10,018 bases of DNA from contig SFKY01000086.1 of the NCBI GenBank assembly GCA_004554665.1, forward strand, positions 1-10,018, in the 5' to 3' direction. The number at the start of each line of letters is the position of its first letter. The first letter of the stretch is position 1. Source of the DNA: Bacteroidales bacterium (GTDB lineage: Bacteria > Bacteroidota > Bacteroidia > Bacteroidales > Bacteroidaceae). Below, one piece after another: positions 7,447 to 10,018 of the stretch. The notes beneath the pieces are model-generated. The model was not told the DNA's origin. It saw nothing but the letters and a program-made list of their open reading frames with translations, and ran no database searches. Position numbers and translations under genes: made by a program.

Positions 7447-7923
7447 CTACGCCTTGTCTACCAACGCCCGCATGGTGTCTGCCGTTAGCCGATAGGTGGT
7501 CCACTCGCTCATGGGAACAGCTCCCATCGAGCGATAGAAGTCGATGCTGGGCTGATTCCAGTTGAGACACACCCACTCCATGCGGCCACAACCTTGGGCC
7601 ACGGCCATCCGCACCAGATACATGAAGAGAGCCTTGCCATAACCCTTGCCCCGATACTCGGGATAGACAAACAGGTCTTCGAGATAGAGCCCCGAATGGC
7701 CGACAAAGGTAGAGAAATTGTAGAAATAGAGGGCAAAGCCCACTGGTTTGCCGTCTTCCTCGACGAAGATGACTTCTGCACGATGATGGTCGAACACTTC
7801 AGAAGCTATCATCTCCTCGTTGGCCTTCACATCAGCCGACATCTTCTCGTAGGCGGCAATGCCTTTGATAAAATCGAGGATAAGCGGCACGTCTTCTCTT
7901 ACAGCTTGTCTGATAGTCATCAT
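7447..7923 (-). CDS. GNAT-family N-acetyltransferase, SSAT-like, 158 aa
   Basis: This enzyme transfers an acetyl group from acetyl-CoA to an amine. The acetyl-CoA pyrophosphate loop is RGKGYG (91-96), preceded by YLEDLFVYPEY (80-90). The C-terminal motif NWNQPSIDFYRSMGA (121-135) carries Tyr130, at the place of the general-acid tyrosine in spermidine/spermine acetyltransferase (SSAT). IAAYEK near the N-terminus is also SSAT-like. A polyamine, diamine or thialysine substrate is plausible by family resemblance, but not proven. Two adjacent ATGs (7923 and 7920) can start it, with little difference to the product. It begins 39 nt after the helicase stop codon with no -7 box in the gap, so it is probably the last gene of that operon, ending at the bidirectional terminator. 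Confidence 0.88.
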   Translation of the reverse strand: MMTIRQAVREDVPLILDFIKGIAAYEKMSADVKANEEMIASEVFDHHRAEVIFVEEDGKPVGFALYFYNFSTFVGHSGLYLEDLFVYPEYRGKGYGKALFMYLVRMAVAQGCGRMEWVCLNWNQPSIDFYRSMGAVPMSEWTTYRLTADTMRALVDKA

Positions 7924-7962
7924 AATGGTATGTTGTTGTCTGTATTATTGTACAATCGGTCA

Positions 7963-9603
7963 CTATTTCTTGCCGAACGATTTGAGCCACTTGAGCGGCT
8001 TCTTCAGCAAGTTCTTGATACCGCTCTCCTGCTCCTTGGCCATCGGTTTGCGTTCCTCGCGCTGCTGGGTACGCTGCTGGGCAGGCTTGGCAGCATGTAT
8101 GGCCGACTGGTTATCAGCGGTTGCACCCGCTGGACGGTTGGGCTTCCGATTGCGGTTACGACGCTTCTTGGGACGGTCCTCACGGTGCTCACCCTGCGGC
8201 TGCTGTGCCCCCTTCTGTTCCTGCTTGGCCTCGGGCTTGTTGTTGTCTTCGCGGTGACGGTCTTCCTTCTTGCGCTGTGGCTTCGGCTTGCGCGGCTTGG
8301 CTTCCTTGCGTGTTTCCTCCTGCTTGTCGGCAGGAGCCTGCTGCGCAGCGGCTGCCCCTGCCTCGCGCTCCTTGTCTTTACGGGGCTTGCGCTTGTGGGC
8401 ATTGGTGTCGCGGCTCTGTCTGCGGATGGCCTTCGCCTTCTTCTTGCCTCCCTTGTAGTCGGGTCCCTCACCCACTTCTTCGGGTAACGGGTTCTTGGTA
8501 ATCTCTTTCTCCAAGAAATACTCTATGTCCTTAAAAGCAGGAATATCGGCCTCGCTCACAAAGGTGACAGCCACACCATCGCGATCTGCCCTTGCAGTAC
8601 GTCCGATACGGTGTACATAGTCCTCGGCATCGTGGGGAACATCGTAGTTGATGACCATCGCAATATCGTCGATATCGATACCGCGTGCCACAATATCGGT
8701 AGCCACCAGCACATCTATCTGCCCGCTCTTGAAACGGAACATCATATCGTCGCGCTCGGCCTGTGTAAGGTCGGAGTGCATCTCGCCTACCGAAATCTTC
8801 GACTTGGCCAACGCGCGACTCACATCCTTCACCTTGGCCTTCTTGCCACAGAAGACGATGACACGCTTCAGATCATTGTCCTTGAACATGCCACGGATGA
8901 TGCCCAGTTTTTGCGATTCGTAGCAGACATAGGCACTCTGCTGTATTTTTTCGGCAGGTTTGCTGACGGCCAACTTCACCTCTACGGGATGCTTGAGCAG
9001 GGTCTTGGCCAACTCTTCTATCTTCTTGGGCATTGTGGCCGAGAACATGATGACCTGGCAGTCTTTCGGCAACAGTTTGGCAATGCTCAGGATATCCTCT
9101 GAGAATCCCATGTCGAGCATACGGTCGGCCTCATCGAGCACGAAAAAGGAAGTTTTGCTCAAATCGACATTGCCTATATTGATGTGACTGATAAAACGGC
9201 CCGGGGTGGCTATCACCACATCGGCTCCCATACGCATGCCCTTGGTCTCCTGATCAAAACGGTTGCCGTCGTTGCCGCCATACACCGCCACGCTGCTCAC
9301 ACCATTAAGATAATAGCCGAAGCCTTGGAAAGCCTGATCAATCTGCTGCGCCAGCTCACGGGTCGGAGACATGATGACACAGTTGATGGAATCTTTCGGA
9401 TAACCGCCATCGTCGAGCTTGGAGAGTATCGGCAACAGATAGGCAGCTGTCTTTCCGGTTCCTGTCTGTGCCACACCCAACACGTCGTGTCCCTCTAAAA
9501 TCTCTGGAATACACTTTTCCTGCACCGGTGTGCACTCATCGAAGTGCATATCGTAAAGCGCATCCAGCACATTGTTGTTCAAATCTAATTCATCAAAATA
9601 CAT
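7963..9603 (-). CDS. DEAD-box ATP-dependent RNA helicase (RhlE/CshA-like), 546 aa
   Basis: This cytoplasmic RNA helicase unwinds or remodels RNA with ATP, typically in ribosome assembly, mRNA decay or cold adaptation. All motifs are intact and in order: Q motif (Phe21, TPVQ 25-28), motif I AQTGTGKT (45-52), Ia PTRELAQQ (80-87), Ib TPGRF (133-137), II DEAD (157-160), III SAT (188-190), V ATDIVARGID (301-310), VI HRIGRTAR (331-338). From ~381 a ~166-residue low-complexity tail, rich in Lys, Arg, Gln and Glu, probably disordered, should bind RNA. The last ~20 residues return to an amphipathic pattern (NLLKKPLKWLKSFGKK). The start follows the permease gene by 38 nt. A five-codon frame overlaps the start (ATG at 9610) but is probably incidental. 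Exact subfamily is uncertain. Confidence 0.95.
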   Translation of the reverse strand: MYFDELDLNNNVLDALYDMHFDECTPVQEKCIPEILEGHDVLGVAQTGTGKTAAYLLPILSKLDDGGYPKDSINCVIMSPTRELAQQIDQAFQGFGYYLNGVSSVAVYGGNDGNRFDQETKGMRMGADVVIATPGRFISHINIGNVDLSKTSFFVLDEADRMLDMGFSEDILSIAKLLPKDCQVIMFSATMPKKIEELAKTLLKHPVEVKLAVSKPAEKIQQSAYVCYESQKLGIIRGMFKDNDLKRVIVFCGKKAKVKDVSRALAKSKISVGEMHSDLTQAERDDMMFRFKSGQIDVLVATDIVARGIDIDDIAMVINYDVPHDAEDYVHRIGRTARADRDGVAVTFVSEADIPAFKDIEYFLEKEITKNPLPEEVGEGPDYKGGKKKAKAIRRQSRDTNAHKRKPRKDKEREAGAAAAQQAPADKQEETRKEAKPRKPKPQRKKEDRHREDNNKPEAKQEQKGAQQPQGEHREDRPKKRRNRNRKPNRPAGATADNQSAIHAAKPAQQRTQQREERKPMAKEQESGIKNLLKKPLKWLKSFGKK

Positions 9604-9641
9604 AATTCATTCTTTAATTGCGGCCACGTAGGCCATTACGA

Positions 9642-10018
9642 TTAATTGGGTGCCTGCCGATAACAGAAATAGGCCACAAAGGCAAAAATCAGATTGGGCA
9701 CCCATGCAGCCAACATCGGGGGGAAGCCCGCATTGATGGCAAAGGTCGAGGATACGGTCTGAAGCATGATATAGGTGAAACTCAAGGCCAGACCGATACC
9801 TAAATAGAGTCCCATTCCTCCTTTTCGTTTACGCGAAGAGAGCGAGAAACCGATGATGGTAAGGATGAAAGAAGCAAAGGAGGAGGCGATGCGCTTGTGG
9901 TATTCCACTTGGTATTGCACCACATTGCTGCTGCCTCGGTTAATCTGCTTGGAGATATAGTCTTTCAATTCTGGACTGGTAAATGTCTCTTGCTGTCCCT
10001 TGGAATAGACCAGATCCG
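9642..10018 (-). CDS. LptF/LptG (YjgP/YjgQ) family permease, C-terminal part, cut by window edge
   Basis: Only the last ~124 codons are in the window; the frame is open to 10018 (first full codon Asp, then LVYSKGQQETF), so no start is visible. LptF/LptG-type permeases form the inner-membrane part of the transporter that lifts lipopolysaccharide to the outer membrane. The visible part begins with the end of the periplasmic domain. It continues with the conserved cytoplasmic-loop and membrane region: YHKRIASSFASFILTIIGFSL, a basic SSRKRKGG loop, GLYLGIGLALSFTYIMLQTVS, and a last membrane span ending FAFVAYFCYRQAPN. The family is clear from this pattern, but whether it corresponds to LptF or LptG is not. 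It is the most upstream visible gene of the leftward cluster with the helicase and acetyltransferase. Confidence 0.85.
   Translation of the reverse strand, partial: DLVYSKGQQETFTSPELKDYISKQINRGSSNVVQYQVEYHKRIASSFASFILTIIGFSLSSRKRKGGMGLYLGIGLALSFTYIMLQTVSSTFAINAGFPPMLAAWVPNLIFAFVAYFCYRQAPN

Noticed and set aside
8329..8338. A third copy of GGCAGGAGCC inside the helicase gene
   Set aside because: It lies in codons of the Gln/Ala/Pro-rich tail (QAPAD region) with no flanking T tract or extended match, so it is probably coincidence.
7594..8487. A 297-codon plus-strand frame with Leu-rich, membrane-like segments
   Set aside because: It is antisense to the GNAT gene and the helicase tail. The Leu-rich look comes from reading the Lys/Glu/Gln-rich tail codons backwards.
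9593..9610. A five-codon frame (ATG at 9610 on the minus strand) overlapping the helicase start
   Set aside because: Very short overlapping frames of this kind are expected by chance in A+T-rich leaders, and nothing else points to translational coupling.
9622..9634. GGCC-ACGTA-GGCC hairpin between the permease and helicase genes
   Set aside because: Only four base pairs and no T tract follow, so it is too weak to call a terminator or regulator.

Overview
The window looks like chromosomal DNA from a Bacteroidales bacterium, most likely of the Prevotella group. Four things point there. Upstream of several genes lie boxes of the Bacteroidetes sigma-factor type (TAnnTTTG, usually continuing as TTTGCA). 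There are no clear Shine-Dalgarno sequences. The proteins are typical of that order: a large secreted DUF6067/GH123-like glycosidase, a Bacteroidetes-type HU protein, and a DEAD-box helicase with a long basic tail. Base composition is roughly half G+C in genes and much more A+T-rich in the gaps. The assignment is by eye, without a database.

Layout. Positions 1-391 hold no complete gene: there is an A+T-rich stretch, perhaps the first codons of a gene leaving to the left, a ~100-nt imperfect inverted repeat (188-290) and a REP-like palindrome (304-358). On the minus strand, 4317 to 392 is a two-gene unit: a cytoplasmic TPR protein followed 38 nt later by a 1017-residue exported glycosidase-like protein. 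A well-formed promoter precedes the TPR gene. Diverging from it on the plus strand is a 260-residue exported protein (4445-5227), probably outer-membrane and of unknown function. It ends at a 42-nt perfect palindrome that should act as a terminator. Next on the plus strand come an AGCS-family Na+:alanine/glycine symporter (5478-6896) and an HU-family DNA-binding protein (7021-7314), each with its own -7 box.

A 19-bp perfect hairpin with A and T tracts on its two sides (7333-7406) separates HU from a convergent minus-strand cluster. That cluster reads from the right edge: the C-terminus of an LptF/LptG-type permease (cut by the window), a DEAD-box RNA helicase, and a GNAT acetyltransferase of the SSAT type. 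The gaps are 38 and 39 nt, consistent with one operon.

Overall this is mostly ordinary housekeeping and envelope DNA. I do not see a defence system, prophage, complete insertion sequence or CRISPR array. The items most worth a second look are non-coding: the REP-like and MITE-like structures at 188-358, the 42-nt palindrome, a 10-nt element shared by the HU 5' leader and its terminator, and a possible leaderless transcript at 4445. Among the proteins, the uncharacterised TPR/glycosidase pair is the most interesting.
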